A stretch of 64,000 bases of DNA from Littorina saxatilis (taxonomy: Eukaryota; Mollusca; Gastropoda; Littorinimorpha; Littorinidae). Below are positions 55,928 to 64,000 of the stretch, one piece after another. The stretch covers positions 1,782,301 to 1,846,300 of the forward strand of contig NC_090253.1 in assembly GCF_037325665.1 (NCBI RefSeq), in the 5' to 3' direction. Numbering within the stretch: position 1 is the first letter of the stretch; each line of letters opens with the position of its first letter. Under the pieces are notes generated by a model. The model saw only the letters and a program-made list of their open reading frames with translations, made no database searches and was not told where the DNA came from. Made by a program: the position numbers and the translations under genes.

Positions 55928-56087
55928 CAGAGGAACCTCCCTTCCAAAAATCTGGCATTAAAAAGGAAAGAGGCTTAAATTAAAATGGGGGCAAATTTAC
56001 ACAGGTCATGAACAGAGAATCTGAGATAAATGGTTCAGAATAAGGTGGAAGTTTTACATTAGGGGGTCTTAAAAGGGGGTCCCACTG
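55928..56087 (+). mobile_element. Pogo-like MITE, single interior unit
   Basis: CAGAGGAACCTCCCTTCC to AAAAGGGGGTCCCACTG with TA on both sides, 160 bp. Confidence 0.75.
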
Positions 56088-56203
56088 TATTAGCCCCACA
56101 CTGCTATCAAGGTGGTCAGATGAATCAGAACAAATGAGTGACCAAGTGCCAAATCAACTAAATACAAAATCATATATGTTCAAAGTTAGGAACATAATGA
56201 TTT

Positions 56204-56358
56204 GTTTGTTTGTTTGCTTAACGCCCAGCCGACGACGAAGGGCCATATCAGGGCGGTGCTGCTTTGACATATAACGTGCGCCACACACAAGACAGGAGTC
56301 GCAGCACAGGCTTCATGTCTCACCCAGTCACATTATTCTGACACCGGACCAACCAGTC
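56204..56358 (-). mobile_element. SINE-C, 5'-truncated
   Basis: Tail (GTTT)n and GCTTAACGCCCAGCCGACGA body as in 11597-11906; the tRNA head is missing. Confidence 0.8.
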
Positions 56359-56815
56359 AACATAATGATGAAAACATCTTCGATCGATGTCTCTCTCTGT
56401 TCAGATTCACGAGTGTCTGGTCTTCACTAATACCAAGGTCACTCAGTAATCTATTTGCTAGTTCTTGGCATAATCATTTGACAGAATTCATTTAACAAAT
56501 AATCTATGATGTTAGTTTTCATTTCTAAATCTGTCAGTGTCCTGGTCAACATGAAAACTCCACGTGAAGATCTAGAACCATGCTAATAATCACAATTCTG
56601 AGGGCATAGCTCTGATGACAAGTTTCCTTTTGGGTGAAGGTTTAAGGTACCAACAGTTGTGGTGTCAGCTTAACCCGAACTGTAACATGAACTACAGTAT
56701 ACTTTATGTCAAAACAGACAATGTTCGAAAATAACTGTGCCAGTAATGATGAGTAATTTAAGCGGTGTGGCAGAGTTAGAGAACCTTTTTTTACAGACCC
56801 AAGCTTTTCAACTTA

Positions 56816-57101
56816 GGCCTAAAAAAAAAATAGGTGTGGTTACGGTAACCCGACCTACCCTATTTTTAGGGGCCGATCCTATAACTTTTTATTACATTTG
56901 TCAACAAAAAACAAAAAAAAAAACCAGTGCAAAAAACGCAATGAAAGCGAAAGCGACCGTGTCGCACACTTATTTCCCTGTCAAGTAGGTTTAATTTGTA
57001 CACATTAGAAAAAAAAATTAAAAAAAAAAAAGTGATTGCCTACCTACCTACCCTATTTTTTTTGGCTATGTTACCGTAACCACACCTATTTTTTTTTTGC
57101 C
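56816..57101 (+). mobile_element. Harbinger-like MITE, subfamily A, complete
   Basis: TTA at 56813-56815 and 57102-57104; 286 bp; same body as 37634-37928. Confidence 0.85.
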
Positions 57102-57437
57102 TTAGCAGCCAAACCAGCCAGCTACTGGACAGCTTGAAACTGTCATCGCAACAATCAACCAAGTGTGACGTGTCCGATATGGCTTATGCAGAGTGCGCTT
57201 TACATTATGATACAGTATCCTTTTCTTTCGAAAATATACACATTGGAGTCCAAAATTTGTTGCGGCAAAAACCTTTAAAGCTGGGCCACAATGATCGCTA
57301 ACAACGCATTTTGATAGAGGTCATATGGGTTTGGCTTGAGATCACGTGACTTTAGGAAAAACGTGCTCAATGATTAATGCCAAGTGATCGATAAGCAAAC
57401 GGCGGTGACGATTAGTGGCTCCAATGTGCATACGTAA

Positions 57438-57976
57438 CAGTGCACCTCCCCTTGTAGGACCCCCCCAGTTCAAGGCCTCCCACCTTTTAAGTAACACCTT
57501 GCTTTTTTCACATTTCCTTTCTTTCTTTATTTGGTGTTTAACGTCGTTTTCAACCATGAAGGTTATATCGCGACGGGGAAAGGGGGGAGATGGGATAGAG
57601 CCACTTGTTAATTGTTTCTTGTTCACAAAAGCACTAATCAAAAAATTGCTCCAGGGGCTTGCAACGTAGTACAATATATTACCTTACTGGGAGAATGCAA
57701 GTTTCCAGTACAAAGGACTTAACATTTCTTACATACTGCTTGACTAAAATCTTTACAAACATTGACTATATTCTATACAAGAAACAAGAAACAGAATCCG
57801 TTAGTCGCCTCTTACGACATGCTGGGGAGCATCGGATAAATTCTTCCCCCTAACCCGCGGGGGGTTCACATTTCCTGTTCATAACCTGTGTAAATGTAGC
57901 CCCATTGTAAGACTCCCTCCTGTTCAAGACCTGACTTTCTCACATTTGTGAAGGTCTTAAAAGGGGGGTTCCACTG
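57438..57976 (+). mobile_element. Pogo-like MITE with nested SINE-E
   Basis: CAGTGCACCTCCCCTTGTAG to AAGGGGGGTTCCACTG then TA. The interior resumes exactly after the SINE (TTCACATTTCC on both sides). Confidence 0.8.
57518..57864 (-). mobile_element. SINE-E copy 3
   Basis: Perfect 11-bp TSD TTCACATTTCC (57507-57517, 57865-57875). Confidence 0.9.
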
Positions 57977-58054
57977 TATTTTCAAAAGCAAAGGCATCAT
58001 AACGAGTGCACACGGCATAACATACACATCAGACTACCGGTTGATTGAAGTGAT

Positions 58055-58436
58055 GGACGGGCGCAGTGGTAAGACATCGGCCTCCTAATCGGAAGGTCGT
58101 GAGTTCGAATCCCGGTCGCTGCCGCCTGGTGGATTAAGAGTGGAGATTTTTCCGATCACCCAGGTCAACTTATGTGCAGACCTGCTTAGTGACTTAACCC
58201 CCTTCGTGTGTACACACGAGCACAAGACCAAGTGCGCACGGAAAAGATCCTGTAATCCATGTCAGAGTTCGGTGGGTTATAGAAACACGAAAATACCCAG
58301 CATGCTTCCCCCGAAAGCGGCGTATGGTTGCCTAAATGGCGGGGTAAAAACGGTCATACACGTAAAAATCCACTCGTGTAAAAAACACGAGTGAACGTGG
58401 GAGTTTCAGCCCATGAACGCAGAAGAAGAAGAAGAA
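58055..58436 (+). mobile_element. SINE-B, full-length, leucine/serine-type tRNA-like head
   Basis: Head GCGCAGTGGTAAGACATCGG and GAGTTCGAATCCCGG (box B); body with AAGATCCTGTAATCCATGTC; tail (GAA)n. 13-bp TSD GATTGAAGTGATG on both sides. Confidence 0.9.
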
Positions 58437-58623
58437 GATTGAAGTGATGATGGGTTAAAGCCAGCCAGTAGCGAGCTAGTTGCTAGTTGAAAAGCTTTGG
58501 TCAGAAAAAAGGGCTCTCAGCCTAACTCTGCCACGTTGCTTAAAAACTTGGCAACGTTATTTCTGGAAAACGTCTATACAGTGGAACCCCCTTTTAAAAC
58601 CTCTACAAATCAGAGAAAATCAG

Positions 58624-58992
58624 GGGGCGGGGATGTAGCTCAGTCGATAGCGCGCTGGATTTGTATCCAGTTGGCTGCTGTCTGCGTGAGTTCGTCCCCA
58701 CGTTCGGTGAGAGATTTATTTCTCAGAGTCAACTTTGTGTGCAGACTCTCCTCGGTGTCCAAACACCCCCGTGTGTACACGCAAGCACAAGACCAAGTGC
58801 GCACGAAAAAGATCCTGTAATCCATGTCAGAGTTCGGTGGGTTATAGAAACACGAAAATACCCAGCATGTTTCCTCCGAAAGCGGCGTATGGCTGCCTAA
58901 ATGGCGGGGTAAAAACGGTCATACACGTAAAATTCCACTCGTGCAAAACACAAGTGCACGTGGGAGTTTCAGCCCACGAACGCAGAAGAAGA
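58624..58992 (+). mobile_element. Chimeric SINE: SINE-A head on SINE-B body
   Basis: The first part (GATGTAGCTCAGTCGATAGC to TCAACTTTGTGTGCAGACTC) matches SINE-A; from AAGCACAAGACCAAGTGCGC onward it matches SINE-B. 12-bp TSD AGAGAAAATCAG. Confidence 0.9.
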
Positions 58993-59038
58993 AGAGAAAA
59001 TCAGGTCTTAACGAGGAGGTCTTAAAATGGGGGTCAAT

Positions 59039-59420
59039 CTTTCTTTATTTGGTTTTTAACGCCGTTTTCAACCGTTCAAGGTTATATCGCGACGGGGAAA
59101 GGGGGGGGGGGGGGGGGGGGGGGGGATAGAGCCACTTGTTAATTGTTTCTTGTTCACAAAAGCACTAACCAAAAAATTGCTCCAGGGGCTTGCAACGTAG
59201 CACAATATATTACCTTTCTGGGAGAATGCAAGTTTCCAGTACAAAGGACTTAACATTTCTTACATACTGCTTGACTAAAATCTTTACAAACATTGATTAT
59301 ATTCGACACAAGAAACACTTAACAATGGTAAAAGGAGAAACAGAATCCATTAGTCGCCTCTTAGTCTTACGACATGCTGGGGAGCATCGGGTAAATTCTT
59401 CCCCCTAACCCGCGGGGGGT
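59039..59420 (-). mobile_element. SINE-E copy 4
   Basis: Perfect 12-bp TSD ATGGGGGTCAAT (59027-59038, 59421-59432); contains a poly-G run at 59101-59125. Confidence 0.88.
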
Positions 59421-59444
59421 ATGGGGGTCAATGTACAGAGGTTA

Positions 59445-59671
59445 GGCAAACAAAAAAAATAGTCTGTTTACGGTAACATAGACCAAAAAAATAGGGTCGG
59501 TAGGTCGGGATATTTTATTATTTTTTTTCCCCCAAAAATCATATTTGTACGTTATTTTGCCAAAAAAACCAAAAAAATTTTTTCTTCCCCAAATGCCAAA
59601 AAAAGGTCTAGGGTCGCGCGAAAAAAATAGGGTCGGTCGGGTTACCGTAAACAGACTATTTTTTTTTGGCC
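59445..59671 (-). mobile_element. Harbinger-like MITE, subfamily B
   Basis: TTA at 59442-59444 and 59672-59674, splitting a 57-bp unit of the surrounding minisatellite. Confidence 0.85.
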
Positions 59672-60446
59672 TTATGAACACAAAGTCTGAGTAAACACGG
59701 TCTTAAAATGGGGGTCAATGTGCAGAGGTTATGAACACAAAGTCTGAGTAAACACGGTCTTAAAATGGGGGTCAGTGTACAGAGGTTATGAACACAAAGT
59801 CTGAGTAAACACGGTCTTAAAATGGGGGTCGATGTACAGAGGTTATGAACACAACGTCTGAGTAAACACGGTCTTAAAATGGGGGTCGATGTACAGAGGT
59901 TATGAACACAATGTCTGAGTAAACACGGTCTTAAAATGGGGGTCAGTGTACAGAGGTTATGAACACAAAGTCTGAGTAAACACGGTCTTAAGATGGGGGT
60001 CAGTGTACAGAGGTTATGAACACAAAGTCTGAGTAAACACGGTCTTAAAATGGGGGTCAGTGTACAGAGGTTATGAACACAAAGTCTGAGTAAACACGGT
60101 CTTAAAATGGGGGTCAGTGTACAGAGGTTATGAACACAAAGTCTGAGTAAACACGGTCTTAAAATGGGGGTCAGTGTACAGAGGTTATGAACACAAAGTC
60201 TGAGTAAACACGGTCTTAAAATGGGGGTCAGTGTACAGAGGTTATGAACACAAAGTCTGAGTAAACACGGTCTTAAAATGGAGGTCAGTGTACAGAGGTT
60301 ATGAACACAAAGTCTGAGTAAACACGGTCTTAAAATGGGGGTCAATGTACACAGGTTATGAACACAAAGTCTGAGAAAACACGGTCTTAAAACAATAAAA
60401 TGGAGAGTCTAAAAATGTTTGTTTTTTAAAGAGGGGGTTCCACTGT

Positions 60447-60905
60447 ATTCAAATTAAAGGACCATGCAAAGCATCAGGATTCTGACGGCACAGCCCTGAT
60501 CACAAGTTTCCTGGAAGGCGACGGCACCGACAGTTATGACGACAGGCACAATGTGCTGTAGTCTGTAGAAATGTCCTTGAAAGGGCAACTTGTCGACAGC
60601 GACCTATCAAAAGTGCAGGGACATCAGCTGTGTCCTGAAAACAGACATTAGCTCAATTGTTGTAAACACATTAATGTTAACATGTGTCAATTGTGTAGAA
60701 ACCCTGTTCCTCAGACGCAAAGTGATTTTTTTTTCTGAGATGATTGTTACAGAACTACCTACCCTGATTTGTTGGGTCATTGGAAAAAAACATTTTTTTG
60801 TTTGGTTTTGACATACAGTAACACTAACTCTGTAACTAAAGACGGAATGTACATACACAAACATATAGAGAAACAGAGATAAAGACAAACAAACGTACCC
60901 AGTGC
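60447..60905. other. Sequence downstream of the TRIM gene, no recognised features
   Basis: Part is presumably TRIM 3' UTR. About 80 bp near 60475 (GCACAGCCCTGATCACAAGT) resembles 56600 (GCATAGCTCTGATGACAAGT), hinting at a further dispersed repeat. Confidence 0.35.
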
Positions 60906-60909
60906 AGCA

Positions 60910-61209
60910 TCACTTGTTGACGGGCTCCATACAGATGATGGTACCACCCCTGCAGGCCAGCCACAGGCGAGCGGAGACATCCACAGTGATGGCGGTGGGT
61001 TGGATCAGCCAGGGACAGCCCGGGGCTAGGTAGCGCACAAACCTCAGACGCCCACCGCTCACATCCACCACGTGAATGGCGTCGTTCTCTTCGTCTGTCA
61101 CCAGCAGCACGTGCTGACCGCCCAGCCTGTAGAAACACACGTCGGACGGCTGGAAGCACGGGAGATGTGCAGGAGGGTTGTAGGTACCGATGGCGCTCAT
61201 TCTCGGTCG
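60910..61209 (-). CDS. In-frame continuation of the TRIM gene beyond a UGA (NHL-like C-terminus)
   Basis: Directly after the TRIM stop, the same frame reads RPRMSAIGTYNPPAHLPCFQ and on to ...IICMEPVNK then TGA, 99 codons. The residues (FQPSDVCFYRLGGQHVLLVT, IQPTAITVDVSARLWLACRG) look like NHL/beta-propeller blades, which usually end RING-B-box-coiled-coil proteins. Third codon positions are GC-rich as in the upstream ORF. Either the UGA is read through, or it is a recent nonsense mutation or sequence error, or the 96-aa ORF from the ATG at 61200 is made separately. The stop context is UGA-C. Confidence 0.6.
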   Translation of the reverse strand, partial: RPRMSAIGTYNPPAHLPCFQPSDVCFYRLGGQHVLLVTDEENDAIHVVDVSGGRLRFVRYLAPGCPWLIQPTAITVDVSARLWLACRGGTIICMEPVNK

Positions 61210-62604
61210 TCAATAAAGTTTCACTTTGCGCCACATATTTGGGAGCTTGGGCTCTTCCACCACGACGAAGAACTGCTCAGTGTCGTCCACGTCGAATGCA
61301 CGATGGGCCCCCACCTTGATGCTGAAGTCGGTTTCACAGTCAAACTTTAATGGGTTTGTTGCCAGAACTGTAACATTGAGAACGTTTGCCCTTCCTGACC
61401 AAGTGTTGTCCAGTCTGAAGTGTGCTGCCGTCAGTGATTTGGAGAATGTGTTCATGCCGCCTGTTCGAGAAGCTTGACCCATACAGAAGCCTTTGGCGTA
61501 CCTTCTGCGTGAAACTTTCCCCACATTTGTAGTTGTGCCCCTTAACTGTCCATTTTCAGAAAAATCGTCCCCAGGAGCATCCCCTTTCAGCACACGCCGT
61601 TCATACGACACACACACACCAGGCGGGTCACTATCAACATGACAGAGAGAAAAGACCTCGATGTCAGTCTCCTGCCCACACGGGAACTGCTTCACCACCC
61701 TCACCTCAGGTGCTGCAACCTTCATCTCCATCTTGGTCACCGTGCCCATGAAGTCACCTGTCTTCTGCAGCATGACTTCATCTGTGACCTTGAAGTGGAG
61801 GACGGGACGGCAGACGGTTTTCAAGCCCTGTGACGTCAGCTTGTCAACGGCTTGCTCACTGCCTAGTCGAGTCTTCATCTCCTGTACAACAGCGATCACA
61901 TTAGTCGCACATCCGCTGTTACAGGCACGTTCAACTTGTCGTTTAATTTTCAAGAGTTCTTTCAGGTCGTCTTCTTGCTGTTTCAGGATCTGGGCAATGC
62001 CGCTCTCAGTCTCAATGTCTGTGCAGACAGTACGAAGCGAATCCAGGGCCTCATCTCTGAACTTGGCGGCAGCAGCCACAATGATTGCGTATCGGTTATG
62101 TATGTTCTTTTCCACTGCAGCCTTCTTGTCCAGTACGGGCTGATACTCTGCTCTTGTTGTCTTCAGTCTTTCCCTGAGATCCTCCTCTGCTTTCTGCAAG
62201 CGAGACTTTTCACTGAGCAGTTCTTTGTATTGCATGGCTTTGCAGAAGTCTTTTGTTTGGTGCATCTCGTGTTCGGTCATCTTACAGTTGATGCAGATGG
62301 CCTCTCTGCACTTGAGACAGTAAAACTCCAGCACTTTGTTGGTGTGGATTTTACACATCTTGTTGAGCTCTGACTGTTTCTTGAGGTAAAAGTTGGTCTG
62401 CAGGGCAGCCACTCCCCCTTTGGGCAGAGAGGTGGGCGCGCGACAAGACGGACAGGGAAAGTTACCCTTTCTGTGACGCTTTGCAATGTCTGAAATGCAC
62501 TGGGCACAGAACGTGTGATGGCAGGGCAGGAACTTGGGTTCCCGATACGTTTCCAAACACACAGGGCAGCTGTTCAGATCAACGCCAGCACCACCTGTAG
62601 CCAT
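61210..62604 (-). CDS. TRIM-type E3 ubiquitin ligase (RING, B-box 2, coiled coil), 464 aa to first stop
   Basis: A C3HC4 RING at about residues 10-60 (SCPVCLETYREPKFLPCHHT, CAQC, CPSC), one B-box 2 at about 80-120 (CKIHTNKVLEFYCLKC, CINC, HEMH) and a coiled coil at about 130-240 (LLSEKSRLQKAEEDLRERLK). The remainder is a beta-rich region I cannot name. TRIM proteins of this build are RING ubiquitin ligases, many in innate immunity or mRNA regulation; molluscs have expanded lineages. The start ATG (MATGGAGVDL) follows a good acceptor (TACTGTTTCAG at 62631), so a 5' non-coding exon should lie upstream, possibly off the right edge. The first in-frame stop is TGA at 61212-61210 and the same frame continues to 60910. 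The orthologue is not identified. Confidence 0.88.
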   Translation of the reverse strand: MATGGAGVDLNSCPVCLETYREPKFLPCHHTFCAQCISDIAKRHRKGNFPCPSCRAPTSLPKGGVAALQTNFYLKKQSELNKMCKIHTNKVLEFYCLKCREAICINCKMTEHEMHQTKDFCKAMQYKELLSEKSRLQKAEEDLRERLKTTRAEYQPVLDKKAAVEKNIHNRYAIIVAAAAKFRDEALDSLRTVCTDIETESGIAQILKQQEDDLKELLKIKRQVERACNSGCATNVIAVVQEMKTRLGSEQAVDKLTSQGLKTVCRPVLHFKVTDEVMLQKTGDFMGTVTKMEMKVAAPEVRVVKQFPCGQETDIEVFSLCHVDSDPPGVCVSYERRVLKGDAPGDDFSENGQLRGTTTNVGKVSRRRYAKGFCMGQASRTGGMNTFSKSLTAAHFRLDNTWSGRANVLNVTVLATNPLKFDCETDFSIKVGAHRAFDVDDTEQFFVVVEEPKLPNMWRKVKLY

Positions 62605-62909
62605 CTTGTGCAGCACAGTTCTACCATGGACTGAAACAGTAAAAGAAAACAAGCCCAGAATTTGTAAATGTTTATGCCAAAACATTAAAACCAAAAGGTA
62701 TCAGAGTTATTAGCTAAGACTAAGAGTAAGAGATAACTCAGAAAAAAAACCAACTCATTAAGACATAACAAGCTTTTGATCATGACAATCTTTGGTAAAT
62801 TTAACTCTGATTGGAGAAAAAACTGTAAAGAACTGAAGCACATTCACTGTCCGGAATCTGGTCAACATGTGTATTAATTTTTTTTGCTTTCTAAATTCTA
62901 TAGGCTTAA

Positions 62910-63641
62910 AGGCACAGTAAGCCTCCCGTAAACCATCACAGAGCTCCCCAAGCGTCTAAATACAGTACAAGCATACTTCCATTTGAACGCTCACCGAACG
63001 GGAACATCCTGGCTGCTTTCTGTCGAGCGTGAGACATTTTCCAAGAATTTATTTTCGTCGACTTGGCCCTGAAGAACAATGGCGCCTCGTTTTTGCGCTA
63101 GACCTAACTTTTAAAATCTAAATAATAAATTGACAGCTTGTTACACAAACATTCTTTAATCATAAAAGAATTCGTTTTTCACCAAGACAAGATCAGAACA
63201 ATTCGAAGTTGTGAAAGTTTAAAAAAAGAAAAGCCCGGAAGCAGGGTCACGCAAGGGTCGTAGCAGACGACGGCCCGGTTTATCAGTGCAAATCGTCGTT
63301 CCTCTCAACAGTCAAAAGCCATCGCTAGAGTTCTTGTGAACCAGAGCCGTTGTTTCGTGCATAAAAAACGTGCTATTGTAGATAAGCTCACGTCGAGTCG
63401 CATTCAAATGACTAACTATGACGACTGCATTGTGAAAAGGGGGAAAACTGGATCACACGGGTTCACGATGGCTCAGGGGTAAGATAAACCACGCAAAAAT
63501 AAATTCTTTGAAAATTGTTCGCTCTTTACGGAGGGCACCTAGGATGTTCTCAATTGGTGAGTGTTTAAATGAAAGGGTGTTTGTACTGTGTGTAAAAGCC
63601 TGACCGTATCTGTGATGGTTTACGGGAGGCTTACTCTGCCT
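62910..63641. mobile_element. piggyBac-type MITE (copy 2), 732 bp
   Basis: TTAA at 62906-62909 and 63642-63645; TIR as in 6278-7003; more than 95% identical by eye. Upstream of the TRIM exon. Confidence 0.9.
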
Positions 63642-63649
63642 TTAAAAGA

Positions 63650-64000
63650 ATAATAATAATCTAAATCTGTGTTTCATCTTCGACTCGTCGGCATTATACT
63701 TGTCTCATCTAAATATCGGACCCTATTGCTTACTAAAACCACAAAAGCTGTTAATCTCTATGTTTTTGGAGTCAATAATTATAAATAATAAAGAATAAGC
63801 ATGGAATCATTTTTGGGGCAAATTGGGGGGTCAATTTATTGTCGTTAATAAAACTTATAGTTACCACAATTTTAATTTTAATGTTCAGACTTTTCGAAAG
63901 TTAACAGACGGAGTCACACGCAGTCATGCTTGACTTGGGGATTGTATGTCAGGGGACTAACAAATTAAAAAAGTAAAAAAAGTTAAAGTGCCGAGGAGTT
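63650..64000. other. Right edge, AT-rich, no recognised features
   Basis: No ORF, splice-flanked exon or repeat copy recognised. The TRIM first exon could lie further right. Confidence 0.4.

Larger units (their letters stand above)
58579..60445 (+). mobile_element. Pogo-like MITE with 57-bp minisatellite and three nested insertions
   Basis: CAGTGGAACCCCCTTTTAAA to AAAGAGGGGGTTCCACTG with TA on both sides. Insertions: SINE-B/A chimera 58624-58992, SINE-E 59039-59420, Harbinger-like MITE 59445-59671. The remaining interior is about 12 copies of a 57-bp unit (TGAACACAAAGTCTGAGTAA) over 59675-60390. The 229-aa minus ORF is repeat translation. Confidence 0.9.

Noticed and set aside
59656-60345. 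229-aa minus ORF with regular 19-residue repeats
   Set aside because: 57 bp is a multiple of 3, so the repeat stays open; it is the MITE minisatellite, not a repeat protein.
60836-61234. 132-aa minus ORF in another frame
   Set aside because: Shadow of the NHL-like TRIM extension; composition typical of an off-frame reading.

Overview
This is animal nuclear DNA, very probably from a marine gastropod mollusc. The evidence is small exons (50-250 bp) in long AT-rich introns with consensus GT-AG sites, metazoan housekeeping proteins, and dense SINE, MITE and minisatellite content. The species cannot be named from the sequence alone, and 'gastropod' is an inference from the style of the repeats and proteins. 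There is one assembly gap of 200 N at 25519-25718.

Genes from left to right. (1) 2810-14770, minus strand: the first 12 coding exons (486 codons) of MYBBP1A, a nucleolar DNA polymerase phi/Pol5-family protein; the rest lies off the left edge. (2) 23391-46893, minus: a complete 10-exon GLOD4 gene (294 aa, two glyoxalase-like domains). (3) 47139-52748, plus: a complete 4-exon MRM3/RNMTL1 gene (502 aa, mitochondrial 16S rRNA 2'-O-methyltransferase). GLOD4 and MRM3 are head to head across 245 bp, the arrangement I recall for the human pair at 17p13.3. (4) 60910-62604, minus: a TRIM-type RING/B-box/coiled-coil protein whose frame is cut by one UGA and stays open for 99 more codons with NHL-like sequence.

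Most of the window is repeats. Families that I could define from termini and target-site duplications (TSDs) are: pogo/mariner-like MITEs (CAGTGGAACC ends, TA TSD) that contain expandable minisatellites; Harbinger-like MITEs (TTA TSD, seven copies, two subfamilies); piggyBac-like elements (TTAA TSD, three copies); a MITE family with CAGACCTG ends and 6-bp TSDs (four copies); hAT-like MITEs; at least five SINE families, one of which swaps tRNA heads; a 5'-truncated LINE; and a solo LTR inserted in a minisatellite.

Two patterns stand out. First, the pogo-like MITE has amplified its interior independently at several loci with different unit lengths, the largest a 5-kb array of about 67 units of 74 bp inside GLOD4. 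Second, all three multi-exon genes carry tandem duplications seeded on an exon/intron junction: seven copies of a 3' splice site in MYBBP1A, twelve of a 5' splice site in MRM3, and two or three of a 5' splice site in GLOD4.
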